A stretch of DNA of 47,136 bases from an uncultured Campylobacter sp. (GCA_947090385.1 CAMUNZ010000003.1:1-47136), one strand, 5' to 3'; positions 7,271 to 15,826 are shown, counted from the stretch's first letter. Numbers and translations: made by a program. Notes: generated from the letters alone by a model not told the origin.

Positions 7271-7630
7271 TTATTCTACTATCTCTACATTTACGGCATT
7301 GCCTTCTGTTATAAAGCACATATGTGCAAAAATATCTGGAATCGTAACAACTTTGTATTTGACCTCAGCATTTGCTAATGCGTTTGCTGGAATTCCAGAT
7401 TTATTTGCATTTTTTATCACGTTTCTTATGGCGCTTTCTTCGCTAAAATCACTCATGTTTGTTGAAAAGAAAAGTATCATTGTATTGTAAGATTTTCCAG
7501 TAACCATACTATTGTATCTAGCTTCGTTTGAAATTTTATTTTCTACTGCTGATGCAAGCTCGTATTCTGTATTTGTTATTGTTTTAGAACAACTAAGTAA
7601 CAAGATCGCTACAAAACATGACAACATCAT
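7271..7630 (-). CDS. Small lipoprotein, function unknown, paralogue of the downstream gene (119 aa)
   Basis: Lipobox LLSC, then a mature part containing SAIRNVIKNANKSGIPANALAN and CFITEGNAVNVEIVE, which aligns in order with the 107-residue neighbour. The annotated ATG gives MMLSCFVAILLLSC, a signal lacking basic residues. A further ATG 11 bp upstream is out of frame across an A7 run. With eight A the reading would be MIKKMMLSCFV, a proper signal sequence, so the true start may be disrupted. The two genes are 10 bp apart and probably one transcript ending at the hairpin 6901-6937. Confidence 0.65.
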   Translation of the reverse strand: MMLSCFVAILLLSCSKTITNTEYELASAVENKISNEARYNSMVTGKSYNTMILFFSTNMSDFSEESAIRNVIKNANKSGIPANALANAEVKYKVVTIPDIFAHMCFITEGNAVNVEIVE

Positions 7631-7740
7631 TTTTTTATCATGAAAACTACTTTAAAAAAGCGTAATGATACAAAAAACAATTTGTCAAGGAAAAAGCGCG
7701 AAATTTGCGAATTTAGTTTAAAATTTATTTTTCAAAGAAT

Positions 7741-8232
7741 TTATAAATTTTTGATAATTTTTATTTGATTTTGTAATGTCGTTTTTGGCGTAAGACCTAG
7801 GAATTTTTTACTGAATTTTCCATTTTTATCATAAAAATAAATCGCTGGAACTCCTAAAATTCCGCCGACGCTGTTTGAAAGAAATTTTGTATCGTCTTTA
7901 TTAAAAATAATGGGGAATTTTATATCTTTTTTAGTTGCTACTTTTTTTGCTTCATCATAATCTTTAGCGTCGCCCAAAACTGCTATAAATTTGAAATTTT
8001 CATTTTTTAAAATTTCGTTTAAAACTCTAGTTTGTTGGATGCAAGCACCACAATTTTTTGTGAAGAAAAACAGTCCAAAAGCCACGTTTTCTTGTAATTT
8101 TAAATTTTTATCTTTCGGCGAAAAATCAAATTTTAAAGCTTTTTGTGAATTTAACGCGATCATTCCGTCATCGCAACCAACTAAAAAAAATGCTATAAAT
8201 ATGACAAAATTCTGGATTTTACGATATCCCAA
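7741..8232 (-). CDS. Thioredoxin-like lipoprotein of the iron-uptake operon
   Basis: Last gene of the FTR1/P19 operon (compare Cj1665 and FetF-type genes). Lipobox LVGC after a hydrophobic segment predicts a lipid-anchored protein outside the cytoplasm. The thioredoxin-fold active site is KNCGACIQQ (CxxC), with the cis-proline segment in LGVPAIYFYDKNGK. At 163 residues it is a TlpA/ResA-sized domain. Its start lies inside the upstream thioredoxin gene (40 bp overlap). It probably transfers electrons to, or maintains cysteines of, the membrane iron-transport components; that role is inference from context. Confidence 0.85.
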   Translation of the reverse strand: MGYRKIQNFVIFIAFFLVGCDDGMIALNSQKALKFDFSPKDKNLKLQENVAFGLFFFTKNCGACIQQTRVLNEILKNENFKFIAVLGDAKDYDEAKKVATKKDIKFPIIFNKDDTKFLSNSVGGILGVPAIYFYDKNGKFSKKFLGLTPKTTLQNQIKIIKNL

Positions 8233-8678
8233 GGTATTTCTCCTGCTAAAATTTGCAAAATTTTATTATTTTTATCCAAAATTATGGTCGTAGGAATTCG
8301 TTTAAGCTCGAATCTCTCAAAGCTGATTTGAACATTATCTAACAAAATTTCGATGTGTTTTGGTTTAACCTTGTCGTAAAATTTCTGCACTGTGGCTTTA
8401 TCATTCATCGAATTTATCGCAAAAACTGCGATTTTTTTGCCACTTGTTTTGATGAAATTTTCTAAATTTGGTAAAATTTGTACACAACCTAAACATCCAT
8501 ATTGCCAAAAAACAATGATTTTTAAATCAGCATCAAAATCATTTAAACTTACATTTTTGCCGTCTAAATTTTGTGCTGAAATTTCTGGTGAAATTTCGTT
8601 TAATTTTGCTCCTATTTGATTGTTTTGACAACCAAAAAAGCAAAAAAAAGCGATCACAAAAACAAAAATTTTAGCCAT
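8193..8678 (-). CDS. TlpA-like thioredoxin lipoprotein of the iron-uptake operon
   Basis: Second-to-last gene of the operon (compare Cj1664). Lipobox FFGC (Cys17) in MAKIFVFVIAFFCFFGC. The TlpA/AhpC-TSA-type domain opens with ISPEISAQNLDGKNVSLNDF, has redox site FWQYGCLGCVQ (CxxC) and the cis-Pro segment KRIPTTIILDKNNKI. It overlaps the ATPase gene by 8 bp upstream and the other thioredoxin by 40 bp downstream, so translation is tightly coupled. The two thioredoxins are only distantly similar and may act as a relay. Confidence 0.87.
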   Translation of the reverse strand: MAKIFVFVIAFFCFFGCQNNQIGAKLNEISPEISAQNLDGKNVSLNDFDADLKIIVFWQYGCLGCVQILPNLENFIKTSGKKIAVFAINSMNDKATVQKFYDKVKPKHIEILLDNVQISFERFELKRIPTTIILDKNNKILQILAGEIPWDIVKSRILSYL

Positions 8679-9324
8679 TTATAAGTTTTCCATGTGAAAG
8701 AGTTAGCATAGTATCCGCTTCCTTGCCCAATGCTGGATTGTGTGTTATTAAAACTATAGTTTTTCCATCTTTTTTTATGTCTTTTAAAAGATCTAGCACG
8801 ATTTTTTCGTTTTTTTCGTCTAAATTTCCAGTTGGCTCATCGGCTAACAAAATTTCAGGATTGTTTATCAAAGCCCGTGCGATGCAAACTCGTTGCTGTT
8901 CTCCACCGCTTAACTGACTTGGTAAATGATCAAATCTGTGGCTAAGTCCAACTTTATCAAGCATCGCTTTTGCATCTTCTTCGCTTGTTGTTGAATGATA
9001 ATATTGCGCTAACATCACATTTTCTATCGCATTCAAATAAGGGATAAGATGAAATTGCTGGAAGATTAAACCTATAACTTCTCTTCTGATTTTTAGTTGC
9101 TCTTGATTTGAAATTTGTGTGACATCATTTTCTAAAAGTTTATAAACTCCATCTGTCGGCTTATCCATCAGTGATAAAATATTTATAAGCGTAGTTTTTC
9201 CGCTTCCACTTGGTCCCATTATGCTTAGCCATTCGCCTTTTTTTACAGAAAAACTTACATCTTTTAAAGCATAAACATCACCGAATTTTTTTTCTATATT
9301 TTCTAAATTTATTACATTCATCAT
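8671..9324 (-). CDS. ABC transporter ATP-binding protein of the iron-uptake operon (MacB/LolD type)
   Basis: ATPase partner of the two FtsX/MacB-type permeases upstream (compare Cj1663). Domains are complete: Walker A GPSGSGKTT (residues 37-45), Q-loop IFQQFHLIPYL, signature LSGGEQQRV, Walker B ILLADEPTGNLD and switch His in VLITHNP. I chose the ATG at 9324 (217 aa). It overlaps the permease stop as ATGATGA and has AAGGAAAGA upstream, while the longer in-frame start at 9399 would run deep into the permease gene. MacB-type transporters use mechanotransmission rather than classical import, so the cargo is not obvious. Confidence 0.92.
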   Translation of the reverse strand: MMNVINLENIEKKFGDVYALKDVSFSVKKGEWLSIMGPSGSGKTTLINILSLMDKPTDGVYKLLENDVTQISNQEQLKIRREVIGLIFQQFHLIPYLNAIENVMLAQYYHSTTSEEDAKAMLDKVGLSHRFDHLPSQLSGGEQQRVCIARALINNPEILLADEPTGNLDEKNEKIVLDLLKDIKKDGKTIVLITHNPALGKEADTMLTLSHGKLING

Positions 9325-10484
9325 TCTTTCCTTAAATTTTGCGCTAAATTTATTCTTAAAGCTTGTTTTAGCGGATAATACGCTGCGATGCACGAACACA
9401 CAAGCGATATCAAAACAGCAATTATTACAGAAATTATTCTAAAATTTATGCCTGTTTGAAAGATTACAAAGCCTAAAATTTGTGCTAAAAAATATCCGCA
9501 AAAAGCCCCTAAAATCGACGCAATAAGTGCTAAAAATAAAATTTCATAACCAAAAAGTTTTATTATATCTTTTTTTGTTGCTCCCAAAACCATATTTAAT
9601 GCGATCTCTTTTTTTCTTGAAAAAATAATCGAGCTAAGCGTCGTATTTACACTTGTCGAGCTAATTATCAAAATTACAACGCTAATTAAAGCCATTAAAG
9701 CCTTAATTTTATCTAAAATAATGCCTTGCGAAAGCGAAATTTGCGCGATCGGTTTTGCATTTAAAAATTCATTCGATAAATTTTCACTAATTTTTGAAAT
9801 TTCATCAAAACTCCCGCTAATTACAGCATCTGCATAATTTACAACATCGCCAAAGCCTTGCAAAATTTGTGCATTTTTAAGGCTTATAAACATAACTTCA
9901 TCGCTTTCATCGCCACCATAAAATATCCCTTTTACCACGACAGTTGCGGAATTTGAGTTTTTTTGATTTGTGATGACGATTTTTTGATTTATTTTTGCTT
10001 CCAAAACTTTTGCTAAATTTAAACCGATAAACGCTGAATTCTCGTCAAAATCGCTTAAATTCATACTGCCTTTTCTGATTTCTAAAAATGGCTTTGTTTT
10101 TTTAAGTCCCGCAAAATCAACACCTGCAACTATGCCATTTGTCGTTTGAAGATTGTAAAATCCGTAAAGATAAGGCGTGTATCCGATGAGTTTGGTTTTA
10201 TCGATTGTAGAAATTGCGTTTTTTAGCACTTCGTTTTTGATGAAATTTTCATTTTCATTTGCCGTAATTACTAAATTTGCACCGTATGCTTTTAACTCCT
10301 TGCTCATTTTGCTATCGATGTCAAAATAAATGTTTAAAAATGCCCCACTTACCATCGCACCTATAAAAATTGCAACCGTGATAACTAAAACTCGTTGATA
10401 TCCAAATTTCAAGCTTTTAAAAATGGATTTAATTAAAAAATTATTTTCTGCCATAAAGGACCTCCGCAGGCAAAAGTTCAACAA
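9321..10484 (-). CDS. MacB/FtsX-type ABC permease (second) of the iron-uptake operon
   Basis: Compare Cj1662. N-terminal membrane helix (VLVITVAIFIGAMVSGAFL), a large extracytoplasmic MacB_PCD-like domain, then three C-terminal helices of the FtsX fold beginning near IKALMALISVVILIISS. The coupling motif between them (FSRKKEIALNMVLGATKKDI) is typical of FtsX-family permeases. It overlaps the preceding permease by 44 bp. The first in-frame ATG is at 10484, but the alternative MAENNFLIKSIFK start about 10 codons in lies nearer the upstream stop and is equally plausible. It presumably pairs with the other permease as a heterodimer. Confidence 0.88.
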   Translation of the reverse strand: MLNFCLRRSFMAENNFLIKSIFKSLKFGYQRVLVITVAIFIGAMVSGAFLNIYFDIDSKMSKELKAYGANLVITANENENFIKNEVLKNAISTIDKTKLIGYTPYLYGFYNLQTTNGIVAGVDFAGLKKTKPFLEIRKGSMNLSDFDENSAFIGLNLAKVLEAKINQKIVITNQKNSNSATVVVKGIFYGGDESDEVMFISLKNAQILQGFGDVVNYADAVISGSFDEISKISENLSNEFLNAKPIAQISLSQGIILDKIKALMALISVVILIISSTSVNTTLSSIIFSRKKEIALNMVLGATKKDIIKLFGYEILFLALIASILGAFCGYFLAQILGFVIFQTGINFRIISVIIAVLISLVCSCIAAYYPLKQALRINLAQNLRKE

Positions 10485-11709
10485 CGTTTTTCATAGGTAT
10501 AAGCGATCCGATAATTGAGATTAAAACTGAGAAAAATATCGTCACTGGCAATACAACAAGCGAAATTTCGATAAAATGTGAAAATATCATATAAGATATT
10601 ATTTGCGATACGGCATATCCAAAAATTGTTCCAACAATCGATGAAAATAGTGCGACGATGACGCTATCAAGTGCGAAAATTAGATAAATTTGAGTCGAAT
10701 TTGCACCCAATGCTTTTAAAAGCCCAATCTCTTTTTTGCGTCTATAAATATCGCTTGTCATAAGCGAAGCAATGGCGATGCTTGCGATTATTAAAGAAAT
10801 TAAACTTACAATTGCCATTAAAGATTGAATTTTCCCGACGATTGCGCTTTCTGCGTCGCTAATTTGAGTTTGAGCTTTTGCGGCAGCACCTTTGAAATCC
10901 TCTTCGATTTGATATGCGATTGAGCTTACATAAGCTGTGCAATACCACATATCATATTCTACTTGATTTAGTGCATCGACATTTTTTCTAGCTTTTAGTG
11001 CTAAATCATTTTCTGGCACAGTTAAAGCAGAAACTTCGACTTTTTCGACTTTTCCTTGTAAATTTGTCAAATTTTGTGCAAGTTTTAAAGATGAAATTAT
11101 TTTATTTGAAAACTCGCCGCCGTTATATAAAATTCCAACTATTTTGTAAGATTTATCACCAAATTTTAACTCATCATTAACTGAAATTTCTAAATTTTTA
11201 GCAAGTTCTTCGCCGATTAAAATTTCATCTAAACTATCATCTTTTGGATAATTTCCATCAACTTTCCAAAATCCATAAACGACTTTCACTCCAGTTGTAA
11301 AATTTTCTTCGTCTTGAACTTTTACATTTTTATCAAAATATGTTCCAACCAAAGTGACATTTTTATCTTTTATAGAAATTTTGGTTTCTAAAAAAGGCGC
11401 GAATCCGACGATATTGTTTCGCCAAAAAATCTCTTTTATGTTATTTAATCTTGATTCTTCAAGATAATTTTCATTTTTTAGTGGCTTAAATGTTTTATTT
11501 CCGACTTCTATGCTTAAACTATTTCCTTTTGGTAAAACTAAGATATTTGAGCCATAACTTCGCAACTCTTTTGAAATTTCATTTCCAATTCCAAGGGTCA
11601 TATTTAACATCGAAGCAAGAAGCATACTTGCTAGAAAAATTGTCAAAAATGCTAAAAATTTTTGTGTAAAATTCTGTTTTATAGATGATTCTAAAATTTT
11701 TATTATCAT
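10441..11709 (-). CDS. MacB/FtsX-type ABC permease (first) of the iron-uptake operon
   Basis: Compare Cj1661. 422 residues with the FtsX layout. An N-terminal helix (FLAFLTIFLASMLLASML) is followed by an extracytoplasmic domain of about 240 residues and three helices from about residue 290. The cytoplasmic motif DIYRRKKEIGLLKALGANSTQ lies between the first two of these. The distant similarity and parallel layout to the next gene suggest an ancient duplication. Its ATG overlaps the stop of the upstream DUF2318 gene. Confidence 0.9.
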   Translation of the reverse strand: MIIKILESSIKQNFTQKFLAFLTIFLASMLLASMLNMTLGIGNEISKELRSYGSNILVLPKGNSLSIEVGNKTFKPLKNENYLEESRLNNIKEIFWRNNIVGFAPFLETKISIKDKNVTLVGTYFDKNVKVQDEENFTTGVKVVYGFWKVDGNYPKDDSLDEILIGEELAKNLEISVNDELKFGDKSYKIVGILYNGGEFSNKIISSLKLAQNLTNLQGKVEKVEVSALTVPENDLALKARKNVDALNQVEYDMWYCTAYVSSIAYQIEEDFKGAAAKAQTQISDAESAIVGKIQSLMAIVSLISLIIASIAIASLMTSDIYRRKKEIGLLKALGANSTQIYLIFALDSVIVALFSSIVGTIFGYAVSQIISYMIFSHFIEISLVVLPVTIFFSVLISIIGSLIPMKNVVELLPAEVLYGRK

Positions 11710-13124
11710 TAATTAAACTCCATATATCCTTGCGTTCTAAAAAATGCGGATGAAATTTTGCCAACATAAATTTCTGGATTTTGTATAAATTTGTTTTTAT
11801 TTTCTTCGCTTTCAAAAAAGTAAGTTTTATCACCATAAACATAGTTAAATTTCGCTTTTAAATTGATAATTTCTTTTTTGCTAACAGGATCTAAAACTTT
11901 CTTTTCTCTAATTTCGCTAAAATAGTTTGTTCCCATCATTATGTCTTTAAATTTGATTATGAGTTTGTCTTTTGTAATCTTATAAGGGAAAGGTATCGGA
12001 TTACAACCGCCTTGTTTTCCAACAGAAGGTAAGAAAATTCTCACATTGCAAGCAACACAAATTAATTCATCACCTTTTTTTACATATCCCATATCGCCGC
12101 AAATCATACAACTATCAAAAACAGCAACTGGTGAGTTTTTATCTTTGTAACGATTTAGTAAAAAAAATCTTATAACTTTTCCTTCGTCGCTTAAATACGC
12201 AAATCTGTGTAATTTATTATCTTTTAAAATTTCTAAATCAAAAACAAATTCATTATTTTTATTTGGCTCAACCAAAGTTGGCTCGTCTATTTGTAACGGC
12301 CTTGATGCGTATAAATCATAATAAAGCAAGATTGAAGTCGCGATAATTACGCTAAAAATGACACAAATTGCGTTAGAATTTATGATTTTGTTAAAGGTTA
12401 AATTTTTGCGAAATTTAATGTCTAAAATTCCAGTCTTTTTTATATCTTTTTTCTTTTTTAAAATTGTAAAAACGGCTATCAAAACTGCAAAAAATAAAAA
12501 TACATAATTATAAAAAAGCCCATAATGAAGTGTTTTTGCCACAAATGATAAAAGCGTGGTTTCTGTATTAATCGCGCCTTTTTGCATTAAAATCAATAAA
12601 ACTTCACTTAGCGCATAAATGGCGGATAATACTGCAAAAATTATTGTTAAAGTTGCGAAAAATGTTTTATTTAAAATTATGTTTTTTGTCCATTTTATGA
12701 AGAAAAAAATAAAAATGCAAAATAAAATTCCAAGTAAAATTAAAAATATATTTGTAACGCTTATATTATCTATCAAAGCTTGTGTAAAAATGGTAAATCC
12801 GTTACTTATGTAAAAATATTTTATACCAAATACAAAAGAGATTAAAAAAATCAAAACATATTGTATAAAATTTAAAATGTTAAATTTTAGAAAAAAAATA
12901 GGTGATAATAAAAATACAATTATCATTAAAATATTTGTAGATAAATAAAGGTTTTTTAGTCCAGAAGTTTGAGCTTGTGCGATAAAATATCCAAAATAAC
13001 TAAAAACTATACCGACAAAAACCCAGCTAAATAAAACAAAAGAATTTTTTTTATTGGCAAAAAAAGCTAAAAAAAATGAAAGTGGTAAAAAAGCTGACAG
13101 AAAATGCAAAAAATATATTGACAT
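11709..13124 (-). CDS. Polytopic membrane protein with C-terminal DUF2318 cysteine domain
   Basis: Compare Cj1660 and FetA-type genes. The first 280 residues are about nine hydrophobic spans. The rest is an extracytoplasmic domain with the DUF2318 pattern FDSCMICGDMGY and LICVACNVRIFLPSVG followed by GGCNPIPF: two CxxC pairs plus another Cys, proposed to bind metal or a cofactor. This is the only cysteine-rich domain of the system, so it is a plausible redox partner for FTR1 and P19 and a client of the two thioredoxins. It starts right after a hairpin behind p19, with GAAAGGA as ribosome-binding site. Confidence 0.88.
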   Translation of the reverse strand: MSIYFLHFLSAFLPLSFFLAFFANKKNSFVLFSWVFVGIVFSYFGYFIAQAQTSGLKNLYLSTNILMIIVFLLSPIFFLKFNILNFIQYVLIFLISFVFGIKYFYISNGFTIFTQALIDNISVTNIFLILLGILFCIFIFFFIKWTKNIILNKTFFATLTIIFAVLSAIYALSEVLLILMQKGAINTETTLLSFVAKTLHYGLFYNYVFLFFAVLIAVFTILKKKKDIKKTGILDIKFRKNLTFNKIINSNAICVIFSVIIATSILLYYDLYASRPLQIDEPTLVEPNKNNEFVFDLEILKDNKLHRFAYLSDEGKVIRFFLLNRYKDKNSPVAVFDSCMICGDMGYVKKGDELICVACNVRIFLPSVGKQGGCNPIPFPYKITKDKLIIKFKDIMMGTNYFSEIREKKVLDPVSKKEIINLKAKFNYVYGDKTYFFESEENKNKFIQNPEIYVGKISSAFFRTQGYMEFN

Positions 13125-13135
13125 ATAATCCTTTC

Positions 13136-13157
13136 AAAAAGTGGGCTTTTGCCCACT
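13136..13157 (-). terminator. Hairpin with U tract between p19 and the rest of the iron operon
   Basis: AGTGGGC-TTTT-GCCCACT (7-bp GC-rich stem, 4-nt loop), followed on the minus strand by TTTTT. This is a standard intrinsic terminator shape directly behind the p19 stop codon and in front of the next gene's ribosome-binding site. It probably acts as a partial terminator, giving more p19 than downstream transport mRNA. Confidence 0.7.
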
Positions 13158-13161
13158 AAAA

Positions 13162-13683
13162 TTATTTTGCTGGAGTACCTGTATATTTAAATTTATATTT
13201 TACAGTAAATGGCTCAAACCATTTGCCAACACCAGTTTCTTCATCAACATGTCGTCCAAAACCTTGTTTTTCTGGATTTTCGATAGCAAAAATCAACTCA
13301 TAATTACCAACACCAGCGCTCATTTTTACGTTTGCGCCATAGTGAGGACCATCGTCTGCTACCATCGGCATAAATTTACCTTGAACAACTTTACCGTTAT
13401 CCAAATTTGTAAGTTTATAAGCGATCGTTAAATACGGCATCCAAAAACCTTCTGGAAAACCGTTTGGATTGTTTTTTGCTGCGTGAATGTCAGCTTCAAG
13501 GTGGATATCTGCTTTGCTAGCTGCAAGATCTATTCCTCTTGGTTCCATTTCAATTGGTTGTAGATAAACTGCTGCTATCTCCATACCATTTTTTTCTATC
13601 GGATCACCGATTGGAACTTCTGCTGCAAAAACACTGCTTGTAAATAACGCTGCGGCTACAACACTAAAAATTTTTTTGTTCAT
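13162..13683 (-). CDS. p19: Periplasmic iron/copper-binding protein P19 (FetP family)
   Basis: Periplasmic metal-binding protein of the iron-regulated P19/FTR1 system. 173 residues including signal peptide MNKKIFSVVAAALFTSSVFA. The mature protein shows the conserved P19 (Tp34-like) pattern: EIAAVYLQPIEMEPRG, DIHLEADIHA, PEGFWMPYLTIAYKL, MPMVADDGPHYGANVKM and GFGRHVDEETGVG. Together these hold the Met and His ligands of the copper/iron sites known for the family. Its ATG overlaps the FTR1 stop (ATGA), and its ribosome-binding site AAGGAGT lies within the end of the FTR1 gene, so the two are translated together. Confidence 0.95.
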   Translation of the reverse strand: MNKKIFSVVAAALFTSSVFAAEVPIGDPIEKNGMEIAAVYLQPIEMEPRGIDLAASKADIHLEADIHAAKNNPNGFPEGFWMPYLTIAYKLTNLDNGKVVQGKFMPMVADDGPHYGANVKMSAGVGNYELIFAIENPEKQGFGRHVDEETGVGKWFEPFTVKYKFKYTGTPAK

Positions 13684-15764
13684 TTTTGACTCCTTTGATA
13701 TTTATTTGTTATTAAAATTCCTATTACTAGGATTATTAAAACCAAAATTTGTGGCAATATTGTTTCATAATACGGAAATAAACCAAGCCAAGTTATCGGC
13801 TCAAATTGTAAATTTTGTGGCAAAAATGTCGGTAAAAATAGTTTTGCTTCGATCAATTCGCTCACACCTTTTCCTGTAAATGTGACACACATATAAAATA
13901 TAATATAAGATGTTATTACGAAAAATAATTTTATTGGAATTTTTATAGCTCCTGCTTTTAATGCAAAATATATTATGACTAAGGCTATAAAAGCGACTAA
14001 CAATCCGCCAAAAATCGCACTAAAATCGCTGCTTGTTTGTGCGTCAAAAAGCAACGCTTGATAAAATAGCACGGTTTCTGCACCTTCTCTAAAAACGGCT
14101 AAAAATACAGTTAGCCATAAAGTTCTGGCTGAATTTTTACTGATTGCTTCTTGCGTTTTGCCCTTAATGAAATTTGACCATTTTTTATCACTTGCTTTGT
14201 GAAGTAGCCAAAATCCGACATAAATAAGCAATAAAACAGCGATTAAAAATGTAATTCCTTCTAATAATTCTCTAAATTGTCCTGCGAATTCTCTAAAAAA
14301 GTAATATATTAAAAATGCAACTACAAAGCTCAAAAATACGCCAACACCAAGTGCATTATAAGCGATATTTAGATGATTTTTGTTGCCACTTTGGATTAAG
14401 TAAGAAACAATCGCAACTACGATAATTAACGCTTCTAAGCCTTCTCTTAGCAAAATTCCAAATGCTGCTAAGAATAAGAAAAATGGCGAAGTGTTGCTGA
14501 TTTTATCAAGAGATTTTTCTATTAAGTTATTTAAATTTTCAAAATTTGCGCTGATTTTTTGGATATCAGCACCGCTTTTCATCAAAGCGACACCTTGTGT
14601 AAATTTGCTTTCAATTTCAAGTTTTAAATTTGCATCAACTGCGCCGATTTTATTTTCCATTCCACTTGCTTCAAATATATCTAAATAAACATTTTGAAGT
14701 TCGTCTATGCTTATTGATGCACCTTTTTCTTTGTAATTTTCAACTATATTTGTAAGTGCAGTTTTTATGTCTTTTGCGACTTTTGAAAAATCTCTAGCAA
14801 ATGTGGCAGAATCATCGAAATTTTCAACTTTTATATCGGCGATTATATTATTTGGTATCAAAAGCATCGCATCTAAAAGCAGATCTTTTGCATCATCAAA
14901 AGTATGTCTTGCAAATTTTTCTGTGACATTTGCGTCATTTATAGACATTAGAATTTTTCTTAATGATTGTTGAAATTTTTGATCGGCTCCCTTTTTACTG
15001 TTTTTGTTAATCGCAATCTCTAATTTAGAATTTCTATAATTATCAAAAAGTGCTTTATTTATTAAATTTTTTGCATCTTCAAATTTTTGATCCCTTATCG
15101 CGCTTGCCGCTTCATCTAAATTAAGAGAAATTTCATCAAAAAGTGCTTGAAGTTTTGGATTTAATGCAGTTGCTGCTTGAAGTTCTGCAATCACAGAATC
15201 ATTTGATACTGGCGCTGTAAAATCTTCTTGTTTTGTTTCTTTTGTTTTTGCAATTTTCTGTGTTTCTAAATCCGGTTCTTGTGATTGCATAACTCTAGCA
15301 AAAATATCATCCGCTTCGGATGCTCTTTTTGCATATTCATCAACAGAAGATTTTTCTGCCGCTTCCTTATCGTAATCTAAATCACTAGCTTCTGCCTTAA
15401 GTTTAAAACCATTTTGGATTATCGGCACAACTTCATCTAAATCAAAAATCAATCCGTCAATTAAAGCTTGAATTTTTCTAACATCATCTTTATTTTTATA
15501 ATGTTTTCGCAAATTCATAAATTTGCGTTCCATTGTGATGGCTTTTTTACCGACATTTCTACCAGCCGCACCTTCCATATTTTCAAAATGCTGAAAATAC
15601 GCATCTTCTGCAAGTTTTTTTGCTTTAAGATTATCGCCTGTTTTATAAATTTCAATACTTTGATTTAAAAGATTTTTGATTATTTCGCCTTCTGATATAA
15701 AATCTTCAATTCTTGCTGCAAAAGCAAAAACAAAGGCACAAATAAGCAATAAAATGGATCTCAT
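13680..15764 (-). CDS. High-affinity iron permease, FTR1 family, with long periplasmic domain
   Basis: Compare Cj1658 and FetM. A signal peptide (MRSILLLICAFVFAFAA) is followed by a periplasmic region of about 400 helical residues and the seven-helix FTR1 permease. Iron-coordinating REGLE (440-444) and REGAE (559-563) match the paired RExxE motifs of the family, and RELLE at about 493-497 is a third similar motif. The 694-residue length is typical of the bacterial long form. It is the first gene of the operon and sits behind the palindromic operator candidate at 15777-15798. Together with P19 it imports iron at low supply. Confidence 0.94.
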   Translation of the reverse strand: MRSILLLICAFVFAFAARIEDFISEGEIIKNLLNQSIEIYKTGDNLKAKKLAEDAYFQHFENMEGAAGRNVGKKAITMERKFMNLRKHYKNKDDVRKIQALIDGLIFDLDEVVPIIQNGFKLKAEASDLDYDKEAAEKSSVDEYAKRASEADDIFARVMQSQEPDLETQKIAKTKETKQEDFTAPVSNDSVIAELQAATALNPKLQALFDEISLNLDEAASAIRDQKFEDAKNLINKALFDNYRNSKLEIAINKNSKKGADQKFQQSLRKILMSINDANVTEKFARHTFDDAKDLLLDAMLLIPNNIIADIKVENFDDSATFARDFSKVAKDIKTALTNIVENYKEKGASISIDELQNVYLDIFEASGMENKIGAVDANLKLEIESKFTQGVALMKSGADIQKISANFENLNNLIEKSLDKISNTSPFFLFLAAFGILLREGLEALIIVVAIVSYLIQSGNKNHLNIAYNALGVGVFLSFVVAFLIYYFFREFAGQFRELLEGITFLIAVLLLIYVGFWLLHKASDKKWSNFIKGKTQEAISKNSARTLWLTVFLAVFREGAETVLFYQALLFDAQTSSDFSAIFGGLLVAFIALVIIYFALKAGAIKIPIKLFFVITSYIIFYMCVTFTGKGVSELIEAKLFLPTFLPQNLQFEPITWLGLFPYYETILPQILVLIILVIGILITNKYQRSQK

Positions 15765-15776
15765 AATTAACCTTTT

Positions 15777-15798
15777 TGATAATAGATATCTATTTAAA
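15777..15798. promoter_or_regulatory. Candidate Fur operator/promoter of the iron-uptake operon
   Basis: Contains the perfect 14-bp palindrome AATAGATATCTATT (15781-15794), preceded by TTGAT so that TTGATAATAGATATC partly matches a Fur half-site (GATAAT). It lies 13 bp upstream of the FTR1 start codon and overlaps the only TATTAT-like -10 candidate for the minus strand. The P19 system is iron-repressed by Fur in C. jejuni; use of this site here is inferred. Confidence 0.45.
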
Positions 15799-15826
15799 TT
15801 TTTAGCGAAGTTTAAGAGAAAATTGC

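Noticed and set aside
5700..7700. A genomic island or prophage integrated at the tRNA cluster
   Set aside because: No integrase, transposase or direct repeat of a tRNA 3' end was seen. The base composition matches the rest of the window, so it is described as gene turnover only.
8671..9399. A longer ATPase protein starting at 9399
   Set aside because: The extra 25 residues overlap the permease gene and are not part of the ATPase fold; ATGATGA overlap and AAGGAAAGA support the start at 9324.
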